Shown here: piece after piece, positions 52,608 through 61,249 of the stretch
Layout of the letters: the number at the start of each line of letters is the position of its first letter
Numbering within the stretch: the stretch's first letter is position 1
DNA from: Lachnospiraceae bacterium
Lineage (GTDB): Bacteria; Bacillota; Clostridia; Lachnospirales; Lachnospiraceae
Direction: 5' to 3'
DNA: 64,000 bases
NCBI GenBank assembly: GCA_910575155.1
Contig: CAJTDX010000008.1
Span: 79,734 to 143,733 of the forward strand
Position numbers and translations under genes: made by a program
Notes under the pieces: model-generated
What the model was told of the DNA's origin: nothing
The model's database searches: none
Seen by the model: only the letters and a program-made list of their open reading frames with translations

Positions 52608-55523
52608 ATGGATTTTAATGATTTGACAGCATATGAAGTGCTGCAGGAACAGAAACTGAATGATATAAAGTCGGCAGGGGTTCTGCTGCGGCATAAGAAG
52701 AGCGGGGCCAGAATCAGTCTGATTTCCAATGAGGATGAGAACAAAGTATTCTATATAGGATTTCGCACGCCGTCTCTGGACAGCACCGGAGCGGCGCATA
52801 TTTTAGAGCATTCGGTATTGTGCGGTTCTAAGAAATTTCCAGTAAAGGATCCTTTTGTAGAGCTGGTGAAAAGTTCTCTGAATACATTTTTAAATGCAAT
52901 GACTTATCCCGATAAAACGATTTATCCGGTGGCAAGCTGCAATGATAAAGATTTTCAGAATCTGATGGAAGTATATCTGGACGCGGTGTTTTATCCGAAT
53001 ATTTATCAGCACAGGGAGATTTTCTGTCAGGAGGGCTGGCATTATGAGATGGAAGACCAGGATTCGCCTCTTACTGTGAACGGTGTGGTATACAATGAGA
53101 TGAAGGGAGTCTTTTCTTCTGCCGACGAAGTGCTGAGCCGGGAAATTATGAGCGCTCTTTACCCTGATACCTCTTATTTTTACGAATCCGGAGGCGATCC
53201 GGAGGTGATTCCAGGACTGACTTACGAGCAGTTCCTTGCGTTTCACCAGAAATATTACCATCCGGCCAATTCGTATATTTATCTCTATGGAAATCTGGAT
53301 ATGAAAGCAAAACTGGAGTGGCTGGACCAGGAATATCTGAGTAAATTTGATAGGATTGAAGTGGATTCTCAGGTAAAGGAACAGACGCCCTTTGAGCAGG
53401 CGAGACAGGTGGAATTTTCCTACAATATTTCCAGCGGCGAACCTTTGGAGGATAATACGTATCTGTCTTATAATGTGAGTACCGGAACGATTCTTGACAA
53501 GACGCTGTATGTGGCGTTTGATATTCTGGATTATGCATTGCTGTCTGCGCCGGGAGCGCCTTTAAAACAGGCTTTGCTGGACGCTAAAATCGGCAAGGAC
53601 ATTATGGCGTCCTATGACAATTCCACGCTGCAGCCAATGTTTACGATTGTGGCAAAAAACAGTAATCTGGAGAAGAAAGAGGAATTTCTGGGAATTATCC
53701 GCAGCGTGTTAAAAGAACAGGCGGAGCAGGGAATCAACCGAAAATCGCTTCTTGCGGGAATTAACAGTTATGAATTTCAGTACCGGGAAGGAGATTACGG
53801 TTCATATCCAAAAGGGCTGATGCTCGGGATCCGCTGTCTGGACAGCTGGCTGTATGACGATAATAAGCCGTTTTTGCATTTAGAGGAACTGGAAACGATT
53901 GAATTTTTAAAGAAACAGGCAGATCAGGGCTATTTTGAAAAGCTGGTGCGTGAGTATCTGCTGGATAATCCTCATACGGCGGTTGTAGTGGCGAAGCCGG
54001 AATACGGACTGAATGCAAAAAGGGAAGAGCAGTTAAACCGGAAACTGCAGGCATATAAAGAATCGCTCAGTGAAAAAGAACGGCAGGAGATCATTGATTT
54101 TACCCGCCGCCTTCGCGTTTATCAGGAAGAGCCGTCTTCAGCGGAAGATATGGCGAAGCTGCCGACGCTTACCAGGGAAGATATTAAAAAAGAAGGAGAT
54201 AAGTTATACAACCGTGAGAAATATCTGCAGGATACGCTGGTGCTCTGTCATGATATTGATACCAACGGCATCGCTTATTTCAGTCTGATGTTTGACGTGA
54301 CGGCGCTTGCGGAAGAAAAAATTCCCTACCTGGGAATTTTGAAATCTGTTTTGGGATATGTGGATACAAATCTTCATGCATTTCCGGAGCTTGCCAATGA
54401 GATCAATCTGCATACCGGAGGAATTTTCAGCAGTATCGGAATTTATCCTCATGCAAAACAGAACTATATTTCCCTGAAATATGAGGTGAAAGCGAAGACT
54501 TTGTACCGTGAGATTCCAAAGACTATGGAGATTATCAGAGAAATCATATCCGCAAGCAATTTCAGGAAGCAGGAGCGTCTCTATGAGATTCTCGCGCAGT
54601 TAAAATCCAGGCTTCAGATGAATTTAAGCTCTGCCGGACATTCGATTTCTTCCATGCGCGCCATGTCTTATTTTTCTGAAAGCGCGAAATATACGGATAT
54701 GACCCAGGGGATCGAATTTTACCAGCTTGTAAAGGATTTGGAAGAACATTTTGATGACAGAAAGGACGGACTGAGCCAGACGCTGGAGGATTTGGTGAAG
54801 ACGATATTCTGTAAAGAAAATCTGATGTTCAGTATCGGAGCAGAGCCAGAGGGAATCAGTAAGGTGGAACAGGAAATCCAGGGCGTGAAAGACCTTCTTT
54901 CTGTGCAGAGAGCGGACAGTGAGAAAAAAGCGCTTTCTCTGCAAAAGAAAAATGAGGGATTTCTGGACGCTTCCCAGGTGCAGTATGTGTCCCGCGCCGG
55001 AAATTTCCGTAAAGAGGGCTATGCGTATACGGGAACATTGCGTATTTTGAAAGTACTGTTAAGCTATGATTATCTGTGGATGAATATCCGTGTCAGGGGA
55101 GGAGCTTATGGCTGCATGAGCGGATTTACCAGAAAAGGAGACGCTTATTTTACCTCATACCGTGATCCGAATTTGAGCAGGACTAATGAAGTATACCAGG
55201 GGATTCCGGAGTATCTGGAGCAGTTTTCGGCAGATGAAAAGGAGATGACAAAGTATATCATCGGAACGTTCAGCAGCCTTGACGCACCGCTGACCCCGGC
55301 CGGAAAAACCGGACGCAGCGCCACGGCGTATCTTACTGGTGTGACGGATGAAATGCTGCAGAATGAGCGTGAGGAAATTTTAAACGCCAGTCAGGAGGAT
55401 ATACGCCAGTTATCCGGCGTTGTCCGCGCGGTATTAAAGGAAGAGGCAATTTGCGTTATTGGAAACGAAGAGAAGCTCAGAGAAGAAAAGCAATTGTTTC
55501 ATGAATTGAAAAATCTGTATTAA
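52608..55523 (+). CDS. M16C-type zinc metallopeptidase (insulinase/PreP family)
   Basis: A 971-residue cytoplasmic metallopeptidase of the presequence-protease type. The inverted zinc site H64-x-x-E67-H68 (A-A-H-I-L-E-H-S-V-L-C-G-S) is intact, and the third ligand lies in N-E-M-K-G-V-F. Two halves of about 480 residues fold as a clam shell. The C-terminal half carries R-G-G-A-Y-G, a substrate-binding motif. It degrades oligopeptides. No signal peptide is seen. Start ATG 52608 follows AAAGGA; the M-K-G-R-R-T extension upstream is unlikely. Confidence 0.9.
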   Translation: MDFNDLTAYEVLQEQKLNDIKSAGVLLRHKKSGARISLISNEDENKVFYIGFRTPSLDSTGAAHILEHSVLCGSKKFPVKDPFVELVKSSLNTFLNAMTYPDKTIYPVASCNDKDFQNLMEVYLDAVFYPNIYQHREIFCQEGWHYEMEDQDSPLTVNGVVYNEMKGVFSSADEVLSREIMSALYPDTSYFYESGGDPEVIPGLTYEQFLAFHQKYYHPANSYIYLYGNLDMKAKLEWLDQEYLSKFDRIEVDSQVKEQTPFEQARQVEFSYNISSGEPLEDNTYLSYNVSTGTILDKTLYVAFDILDYALLSAPGAPLKQALLDAKIGKDIMASYDNSTLQPMFTIVAKNSNLEKKEEFLGIIRSVLKEQAEQGINRKSLLAGINSYEFQYREGDYGSYPKGLMLGIRCLDSWLYDDNKPFLHLEELETIEFLKKQADQGYFEKLVREYLLDNPHTAVVVAKPEYGLNAKREEQLNRKLQAYKESLSEKERQEIIDFTRRLRVYQEEPSSAEDMAKLPTLTREDIKKEGDKLYNREKYLQDTLVLCHDIDTNGIAYFSLMFDVTALAEEKIPYLGILKSVLGYVDTNLHAFPELANEINLHTGGIFSSIGIYPHAKQNYISLKYEVKAKTLYREIPKTMEIIREIISASNFRKQERLYEILAQLKSRLQMNLSSAGHSISSMRAMSYFSESAKYTDMTQGIEFYQLVKDLEEHFDDRKDGLSQTLEDLVKTIFCKENLMFSIGAEPEGISKVEQEIQGVKDLLSVQRADSEKKALSLQKKNEGFLDASQVQYVSRAGNFRKEGYAYTGTLRILKVLLSYDYLWMNIRVRGGAYGCMSGFTRKGDAYFTSYRDPNLSRTNEVYQGIPEYLEQFSADEKEMTKYIIGTFSSLDAPLTPAGKTGRSATAYLTGVTDEMLQNEREEILNASQEDIRQLSGVVRAVLKEEAICVIGNEEKLREEKQLFHELKNLY

Positions 55524-55528
55524 AAGGC

Positions 55529-55558
55529 GCAGACAATTGTTTTTTACGAATTGTCTGT
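55529..55558. repeat. Inverted repeat between M16 gene and era
   Basis: GCAGACAATT / AATTGTCTGT (55529-55538 and 55549-55558), 9 bp paired, T-rich loop. The T tract is in the loop and not after the stem, so termination is doubtful; on either strand it would be weak. Confidence 0.45.
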
Positions 55559-55588
55559 GTGCATAAAGCGCAGAGAATGGAGGATAAG

Positions 55589-56500
55589 ATGAATGAAAAC
55601 TTGAAATCCGGTTTTGTGACTCTGGTGGGAAGGCCCAATGTAGGCAAGTCTACGCTGATGAACCGGCTGATTGGGCAAAAAATTGCCATTACCTCTAAAA
55701 AACCCCAGACAACCCGCAACCGCATTCAGACGGTGTATACAGATGAAGCGAAAGGGCAGATTGTCTTTCTGGATACCCCTGGCATTCACAGGGCGAAAAA
55801 CAAACTGGGGGAATATATGGTTAATGTGGCGGAGCGGACTTTGCGGGAAGTGGATGTGATTCTTTGGCTGGTAGAGCCGGGAAATTTTATCGGCGCGGGA
55901 GAACGTCATATCCTGGAACAGCTTGCCAAAGTGAGCACTCCTGTGATTCTTATTATCAATAAGACGGATACGGTAAAAAAAGAAGAGATTCTGGGATTTA
56001 TCGACACCTACCGCAAAGTGTACGATTTTGCAGAGATTGTCCCGCTCTCTGCCCTGCGGGGGCAGAATACGGAGATTTTGCCGGATTTGATTTTTAAGTA
56101 TCTGCCCTACGGCCCTATGTTTTATGATGAAGATACCATCACAGACCAGCCGGAGCGTCAGATTGTGGCGGAAATTATCCGGGAAAAGTCACTTCATGCC
56201 CTGGAGGAGGAAATTCCCCATGGAATTGCAGTGACCATTGAGCAGATGAAAGAGCGGGCCAAAAGCCAGATTGTGGATATTGATGCAACGATCATTTGCG
56301 AAAGGGATTCTCATAAGGGAATTATTATCGGAAAAGGCGGCGGTATGCTGAAAAAAATCGGCTCTAACGCCCGGTTCGAAATCGAGCGTTTTCTGGATCG
56401 TAAAGTTAATTTAAAGCTGTGGGTTAAAGTGAAGAAAGACTGGCGGGACAGTGATTTTCTGATTAAGAATTTCGGGTACCGGGAAGACGGGGAGTATTAA
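55589..56500 (+). CDS. era: GTPase Era
   Basis: A 303-residue GTPase for 30S maturation, binding the 3' end of 16S rRNA. G1 G-R-P-N-V-G-K-S (residues 14-21), G2 T-T-R-N, G3 D-T-P-G-I, G4 N-K-T-D; a C-terminal KH domain with I-I-I-G-K-G-G-G-M-L-K-K. Start ATG 55589: the preceding ATG at 55577 overlaps the GGAGG site. In Firmicutes era is followed by a small yqzL gene and recO, as here. Confidence 0.95.
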   Translation: MNENLKSGFVTLVGRPNVGKSTLMNRLIGQKIAITSKKPQTTRNRIQTVYTDEAKGQIVFLDTPGIHRAKNKLGEYMVNVAERTLREVDVILWLVEPGNFIGAGERHILEQLAKVSTPVILIINKTDTVKKEEILGFIDTYRKVYDFAEIVPLSALRGQNTEILPDLIFKYLPYGPMFYDEDTITDQPERQIVAEIIREKSLHALEEEIPHGIAVTIEQMKERAKSQIVDIDATIICERDSHKGIIIGKGGGMLKKIGSNARFEIERFLDRKVNLKLWVKVKKDWRDSDFLIKNFGYREDGEY

Positions 56501-56665
56501 ACATTATGCCTGCAAAATGGAAGCACAAGACAGTTCTGCCATATTTTTGATAGTATAACTGTTTGTGGAGCGGATACCCTATTGTATAGAGATAACGCTG
56601 CATGATGCAAGATGAAAATTTGATCAGAATGCAGCAGATAGACAGAAGAACAGGGGGCTGACGCA

Positions 56666-56878
56666 ATGATAGAGCAGGAATGGATGAAATTTGCAAGTAC
56701 AGGAAGTATTCAGGATTATTTAAGTTACAGGTGCCGGCAGGGGGCGCAGGGCGTTTATGGAGACGCCGCTTCCATGCTGGCTGCTAAAGACAGTACAGGC
56801 AGGAGCGTGAATGAGTATGGGACAGACCGTAGTGCTGACGGGCATGGTGTTATCTGCCGTCCCAGTGGGGGAATATGA
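56666..56878 (+). CDS. YqzL-like small protein
   Basis: A 70-residue protein. The N-terminus (W-M-K-F-A-S-T-G-S-I-Q-D-Y-L-S-Y) matches the YqzL pattern W-x-x-F-x-x-T-G-x-I-x-x-Y-L; the same position between era and recO is conserved in Bacillus and many Clostridia. The frame runs 68 bp into recO, which is longer than usual, and the C-terminal part (Y-G-T-D-R-S) may or may not be real. No function is known. The ribosome site (AGGGGG) is fair. Confidence 0.65.
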   Translation: MIEQEWMKFASTGSIQDYLSYRCRQGAQGVYGDAASMLAAKDSTGRSVNEYGTDRSADGHGVICRPSGGI

Positions 56879-57605
56879 TAAACGAATCGTTCTTTTAACC
56901 AAAGAGCGGGGGAAGATCTCAGCCTTTGCCAGAGGTGCGAGGCGTCCGGGAAGCCAGGTGATGGCGGCAAGCAACCCGTTTGCCTTTGGGCAGTTTGAGG
57001 CATATGAAGGTCGAAGCTCCTATACCGTGGTAAAGGCAGAGATTTCGAATTATTTCAGAGAACTTGCACAGGATTTGGAGAGCGCCTATTATGGATTTTA
57101 TTTTATGGAATTGGCAGATTATTATTCCAGGGAAAATGCAGACGAGGCGCCTATGCTGAAGCTTTTGTACCAGTCTTTACGGGCTTTGGAGAGTAAGAGT
57201 CTGGAAAACCGGCTGGTGCGCAGGATTTTTGAACTGAGGGCTTTTGTAGTAAATGGGGAATATCCGAATGTATTTTCCTGCCTGAACTGCAAAAAGGAAG
57301 CGGACCTTGAGTATTTTCATGTGAGAAGCGGGGGAACACTTTGCAGAGAATGCGGCGCCGGGGAACATGCCTTTGCGCTGGATGAATCCACTCTGTATAC
57401 GCTGCAGTATATCATTTCCGTACGTATTGAAAAGCTGTATACTTTTACGGTTTCGAAACAGGTTTTAGAGAAACTGGAGCAAATTATGAATGATTACATG
57501 GCATTTTACATAGACCGGAAATTTCATGCATTGCAGGTTTTAGAGGAAAATGAAGGGTTTGCCGCCAGCCTGGCTGAAAAATCAGCAGTTGCAATAAATC
57601 GTTGA
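56811..57605 (+). CDS. recO: DNA repair protein RecO
   Basis: A 264-residue recombination mediator that helps load RecA with RecR. It has an N-terminal OB fold (V-L-T-G-M-V-L, G-E-Y-D-K-R-I-V-L-L-T-K-E-R-G-K), a helical domain and a zinc finger, C-L-N-C...C-R-E-C (about 157-180). Start ATG 56811 has AGGAG five bases upstream; ATG 56817 is also possible. It overlaps the YqzL-like frame by 68 bp. Confidence 0.93.
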   Translation: MSMGQTVVLTGMVLSAVPVGEYDKRIVLLTKERGKISAFARGARRPGSQVMAASNPFAFGQFEAYEGRSSYTVVKAEISNYFRELAQDLESAYYGFYFMELADYYSRENADEAPMLKLLYQSLRALESKSLENRLVRRIFELRAFVVNGEYPNVFSCLNCKKEADLEYFHVRSGGTLCRECGAGEHAFALDESTLYTLQYIISVRIEKLYTFTVSKQVLEKLEQIMNDYMAFYIDRKFHALQVLEENEGFAASLAEKSAVAINR

Positions 57606-57617
57606 AAAGGGTATAAT
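57589..57617 (+). promoter_or_regulatory. Promoter of the lipoprotein-glyS unit
   Basis: TTGCAA (57589-57594, inside the end of recO), 17-bp spacer, TATAAT (57612-57617), 38 bp before the lipoprotein start. Confidence 0.65.
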
Positions 57618-57654
57618 GTTTTAGATTCACGTTAAGACTTTCAGGAGGTTAGTT

Positions 57655-58275
57655 ATGAGAAGAATAATTTGCATCAGTCTGGTCTGTGTATTGATGACCG
57701 GATTATTCAGCGCATGTGGAAAATCTTTGGAAGCAGACCGTGATACTGTATATGTACAGAAGAGAGGCGCCATTATCAGTGCAGCTATTGCGGATTTTGA
57801 CAAAGATTACTATGACGAGGAAGAGCTGAAATCATTTGTGGAAGAGAGAGTAGAAGCGTATCAGGAGGAACACGGCAAGAACAGTGTTAAGATTGATGAA
57901 TTCTCGGTGGAAGAAAGAGTAGCGAAACTCTATATGAAATATGACGGATATGAGAATTATCAGGATTTTAATGAAGTGAAATTGTTTACCGGAACGGTTC
58001 CGCAGGCTTTGGCGGCCGGTTTTGATTTTGATGCGGAGTTTACCAAGGTAGAAGATGGCAAAGCTGCCGGGAGCATAGAGAATACGGAAGTGGTAGATAC
58101 AGACTATAAGGTAGTTATTTTAAGTGAAAAGGTAGATGTAAAGGTGGACGGCGCCATTCAGTATATGTCTTCTGAGTATACTTCTGTAAAGGCAAAAGAT
58201 ACTGTGTCCATTGAAATCCCTGAGGAAGCCGGAGACGTTGGGGAACTGTCTCTGGTTTATATTGTGTATAAGTAA
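57655..58275 (+). CDS. Putative lipoprotein of unknown function between recO and glyS
   Basis: A 206-residue lipoprotein with lipobox F-S-A-C (Cys21). The mature part is acidic, with [16 protein letters not shown], a helix [12 protein letters not shown], and several beta-type repeats of V-x-V ending in V-Y-I-V-Y. I do not recognise the domain. It has an excellent AGGAGG site and its own promoter, and glyS follows 38 bp later, so the two genes are probably cotranscribed without an obvious functional link. Confidence 0.75.
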   Translation: MRRIICISLVCVLMTGLFSACGKSLEADRDTVYVQKRGAIISAAIADFDKDYYDEEELKSFVEERVEAYQEEHGKNSVKIDEFSVEERVAKLYMKYDGYENYQDFNEVKLFTGTVPQALAAGFDFDAEFTKVEDGKAAGSIENTEVVDTDYKVVILSEKVDVKVDGAIQYMSSEYTSVKAKDTVSIEIPEEAGDVGELSLVYIVYK

Positions 58276-58313
58276 GAGACGGCATCGTAAAAGGAAGAGA
58301 AAGAGGTAGCATT

Positions 58314-59711
58314 ATGGAAAAGACAATGGAAAAAATTGTAGCGTTGGCGAAGGCAAGAGGTTTCGTATATCCTGGTTCCGAGATCTATGGCGGACTTGCC
58401 AATACCTGGGATTACGGCAATTTGGGCGTGGAGTTAAAAAATAATGTGAAGAAGGCATGGTGGCAGAAATTTGTCATGGAAAACCCGCATAATGTAGGCG
58501 TGGATTGTGCAATTCTGATGAATCCGCAAACCTGGGTGGCTTCCGGACATCTGGGAGGATTTTCGGATCCTCTGATGGATTGCAAGGAGTGTCATGAACG
58601 CTTCCGCGCCGATAAGATTATTGAAGATTTTGCAGAGGAAAAGGGGATTGCCCTGGAATCTTCCGTGGACGGCTGGAGCCAGGAGGAGATGGTAAAGTTT
58701 ATTGAAGGCAATCAGATTCCCTGCCCGACCTGCGGGAAACATAATTTTACGGATATCCGCCAGTTCAACCTGATGTTCAAGACATTCCAAGGCGTGACGG
58801 AGGACGCTAAAAATACGGTTTATCTGAGGCCGGAGACAGCACAGGGAATTTTTGTGAATTTTAAGAATGTGCAGAGAACTTCCCGCAAAAAGATTCCTTT
58901 TGGCATCTGCCAGATTGGGAAATCGTTTCGTAATGAAATTACGCCGGGTAATTTTACGTTCCGTACCAGGGAATTTGAGCAGATGGAGCTGGAGTTTTTC
59001 TGTGAACCGGGCACAGACCTTGAGTGGTTCCAGTATTGGAGAGGATTCTGCCGTGACTGGCTGTTATCCCTGGGCATGAAGGAGGAAGAGCTTCGGCTCA
59101 GAGACCATGATCCGGCAGAGCTTGCTTTCTACAGCAAGGCAACCACAGACTTCGAATTCCTGTTCCCTTTCGGATGGGGTGAATTGTGGGGAATTGCAGA
59201 CCGTACCGATTATGATCTGACTCAGCATCAGAATACATCCGGACAGGATATGAGTTATTTTGATGATGAGAAGAAGGAAAAATACATTCCTTACGTTATT
59301 GAGCCTTCTCTTGGCGCAGACCGCGTGGTGCTGGCTTTTCTGTGCGCTGCTTATGATGAAGAAAACATCGGTACAGAGGAGAAGCCGGACATGAGGACAG
59401 TGCTTCATTTCCATCCGGCGCTTGCTCCGGTGAAGATCGGTATTCTGCCGCTTTCAAAGAAACTCAATGAAGGCGCGGAAAAGATTTACGCACAGTTATC
59501 TAAAAAATATAATTGTGAATTTGACGACAGAGGGAATATTGGAAAACGTTACCGGAGACAGGATGAGATTGGAACGCCGTTCTGTGTTACATACGATTTT
59601 GAGTCGGAAGATGATGGAGCAGTGACCGTGCGTGACCGTGATTCCATGGAACAGGAGCGGATTAAGATTGAGGAACTGAATGCATATTTTGCAGAAAAGT
59701 TTGATTTTTAA
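58314..59711 (+). CDS. glyS: Glycyl-tRNA synthetase (dimeric, class II)
   Basis: A 465-residue single-chain GlyRS (alpha2 type, often named glyS or glyQS in Firmicutes). It has [13 protein letters not shown] at the N-terminus, motif 2 [20 protein letters not shown] split by class II spacing, motif 3 E-P-S-L-G-A-D-R-V, and the C-terminal anticodon-binding domain. The 38-bp leader has no room for a T-box, so it is not tRNA-sensed here. Confidence 0.95.
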   Translation: MEKTMEKIVALAKARGFVYPGSEIYGGLANTWDYGNLGVELKNNVKKAWWQKFVMENPHNVGVDCAILMNPQTWVASGHLGGFSDPLMDCKECHERFRADKIIEDFAEEKGIALESSVDGWSQEEMVKFIEGNQIPCPTCGKHNFTDIRQFNLMFKTFQGVTEDAKNTVYLRPETAQGIFVNFKNVQRTSRKKIPFGICQIGKSFRNEITPGNFTFRTREFEQMELEFFCEPGTDLEWFQYWRGFCRDWLLSLGMKEEELRLRDHDPAELAFYSKATTDFEFLFPFGWGELWGIADRTDYDLTQHQNTSGQDMSYFDDEKKEKYIPYVIEPSLGADRVVLAFLCAAYDEENIGTEEKPDMRTVLHFHPALAPVKIGILPLSKKLNEGAEKIYAQLSKKYNCEFDDRGNIGKRYRRQDEIGTPFCVTYDFESEDDGAVTVRDRDSMEQERIKIEELNAYFAEKFDF

Positions 59712-59838
59712 CTTCAGTGTCATTGGGCGGCAATGAATCCGTTTTATTTTGGCAGATATAAACATTGCCGTTCTGATTCATATTCACTTTAATCTTCATG
59801 ATACGGCCTGTATGGAGGATATAAAAAATGATTAAGCG

Positions 59839-59880
59839 CTCATTACCAGACGATAGAAAGGGTTTGGTAATGAGTGTTTT
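59839..59880 (+). terminator. Terminator of the glyS unit
   Basis: CTCATTACCA / TGGTAATGAG (59839-59848 and 59865-59874), 10-bp stem, then TGTTTTATTGT. It lies 127 bp past glyS. A further short palindrome ATTGTAT-CTC-ATACAAT follows at 59881. Confidence 0.75.
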
Positions 59881-59915
59881 ATTGTATCTCATACAATAAA
59901 ACCACCTGCTATGCG

Positions 59916-60194
59916 CAACATCATAAACTTAAGGAAAAATTGAAAGGGATCTGTCAGCAGGTTCCTTTTTTATGTTAAAATACAGGCAGGGGTGCATATG
60001 GACAAATCTTATAAAAAAGATTTCAAATGTTTTCCGATAAATATAAAAATAATCAAAAGAGCAGTTTTTAAAATGCCCATAATTCTTTTAGGGGGAGATT
60101 ATGGGCATTTTTCAATTTTAATTTCACTGTTGTAATAAAATTTCAAACTGAATGATTCAAATGTGTAACATCTATGCTTAAGTTTATGATGTTG
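59916..60194. mobile_element. 279-bp segment bounded by 18-bp perfect inverted repeats (MITE-like)
   Basis: CAACATCATAAACTTAAG (59916-59933) recurs as its exact reverse complement at 60177-60194. The segment is AT-rich, holds no convincing ORF, and contains a terminator-like hairpin at 60070-60115. Size, AT content and terminal repeats are those of a MITE or of a deleted insertion sequence; no clear target duplication is seen at the ends. Confidence 0.5.
60070..60115. terminator. Strong hairpin with T tract inside the 279-bp segment
   Basis: AAAATGCCCATAAT / ATTATGGGCATTTT (60070-60083 and 60098-60111), perfect 14-bp stem, 14-nt loop, T-rich on both sides. It can stop transcription in both directions; no gene is attached to it. 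Confidence 0.65.
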
Positions 60195-60214
60195 AGTTAA
60201 GCTGGTGGTACTGA

Positions 60215-60263
60215 TTTTTCTATAGGAAAGACTTTGTCATGATAAACGAGCTGTTGACAAAGT
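60215..60263. repeat. Dispersed repeat, copy 2, with nested inverted repeat
   Basis: 60215-60247 nearly matches 22286-22318 (TCTATAGGAAA...GTCATGATAAAC). In this copy ACTTTGTCA (60231-60239) is followed by its complement TGACAAAGT (60255-60263), giving a 9-bp stem. The surrounding 59712-61249 holds no gene I can support. Confidence 0.6.
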
Positions 60264-60299
60264 ATCTTCCCTAAAATTGATATACTATATATGGATTAG

Positions 60300-60857
60300 C
60301 TGCGATTAATAAAATGCTGGATATTGTATTGGATTATAATTTGACTTTTTAAAAAAGAGGGTTTGCCAACAGTTCGGATCAAGTGTGGAAGTGTCTTTCC
60401 TAATAGAAAAATATCTAATTTGCGCACGCGTACGAATGGAACATGTCACTGCGTGACCGTATGCGGCGCAGCAAAGCAGCCAGATTCCTCAAGGATGAGA
60501 AATATAAGGAGCGGACGTGTCCGTTGTCCCATGTCTTAAAAAGAAACAGGCGCGATGCTTAAGAATATGGCGTATGTGTGGAAGACGTGCAGTTTGCGCA
60601 AGGCGGTGGGCCTGGCGGAAGAAAAAATTTTTGATTGAACATTGTTTCCTGAGCCGGGTAAAGAACAGGTCACAGGGTTTACCAGCTTGCGGACAGCTAT
60701 ACGGTCTGGTACTCAGAAAACAGATTCTGAATATTTCAGGAAGAAAACCAGCAGGATTTTTGCATTTGCGGAATCTCCAGCAGATGTCCGGCGTCTAAAA
60801 GTGTATGAGAAGCGAACGGTCATTGACTGGGCAGTAGAAATTCGTTTTCTGCGATAA
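60300..60857 (+). pseudogene. Decayed coding region, unrecognised
   Basis: Several short frames with the codon look of the genome follow each other in different phases: A-A-I-N-K-M-L-D-I-V-L-D (60300-60354), Y-E-W-N-M-S-L-R-D-R-M-R-R-S-K (around 60430-60560), and a 71-codon frame 60642-60857 containing S-P-A-D-V-R-R-L-K-V-Y-E-K-R. None has a ribosome site and I recognise none. The simplest reading is remains of one or more lost genes. The rest of this gap up to the ppdK promoter shows nothing I can name. Confidence 0.3.
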
Positions 60858-61049
60858 GCCCAGAAACAGGCACCGCTTTCAAACAGTTTTGCAGGTTTTC
60901 TTTTAGTATGACGCGGGACGGCAATATATAGAATTACTATTTGCCCGGTCTCATGCGTACGACACGCCGGGATTTTCAGGTTTAGAAAGTCCTGTCTTTA
61001 TGTTTATACCTGTTTTTGGAAAAAAGTATCCAGAATCTTGAAAAAAATG

Positions 61050-61077
61050 TTGCTAATCGAAAAAAGTATGTTACAAT
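61050..61077 (+). promoter_or_regulatory. Promoter of ppdK
   Basis: TTGCTA (61050-61055), 16-bp spacer, TACAAT (61072-61077) preceded by TGT (extended -10). It leaves a leader of about 165 nt. Confidence 0.6.
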
Positions 61078-61142
61078 AATTGTGTGTCCTTTCATAAGGT
61101 GCATACAAATTGTAAACTTGTGAGAATCCAGAACTGAAAAAT

Positions 61143-61192
61143 CAATCACTTATCCATGGACAGGCCCTTTCCTGTAAATGGATAAGTGATTG
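61143..61192 (+). promoter_or_regulatory. Long leader hairpin upstream of ppdK
   Basis: CAATCACTTATCCAT (61143-61157) pairs perfectly with ATGGATAAGTGATTG (61178-61192), and ACAGG/CCTGT extends the stem inside. No T tract follows. It sits in the ppdK 5' leader, 57 bp before the start; it may stabilise the mRNA or be part of a regulatory switch. Confidence 0.55.
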
Positions 61193-61249
61193 TCAGAACA
61201 CGGATGAATCACATAATAATTACTATAAGTATTTAGGAGGAATTTTCAA

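Noticed and set aside
55529..55558. Terminator between the M16 peptidase and era
   Set aside because: The stem is present, but the T run is in the loop and none follows the stem.
58276..58313. Possible T-box leader for glyS
   Set aside because: The gap is only 38 bp and has none of the T-box elements or an antiterminator.
59662..59892. Minus-strand frame after glyS, including a 45-codon part starting M-K-I-K-V-N-M-N-Q-N-G-N
   Set aside because: The short part looks briefly coding, but there is no ribosome site on that strand and it overlaps the glyS 3' end and terminator.
59828..59899. 23-codon plus-strand mini-ORF after a GGAGG sequence
   Set aside because: It consists of the terminator hairpin and its tail; the good-looking ribosome site is probably chance.
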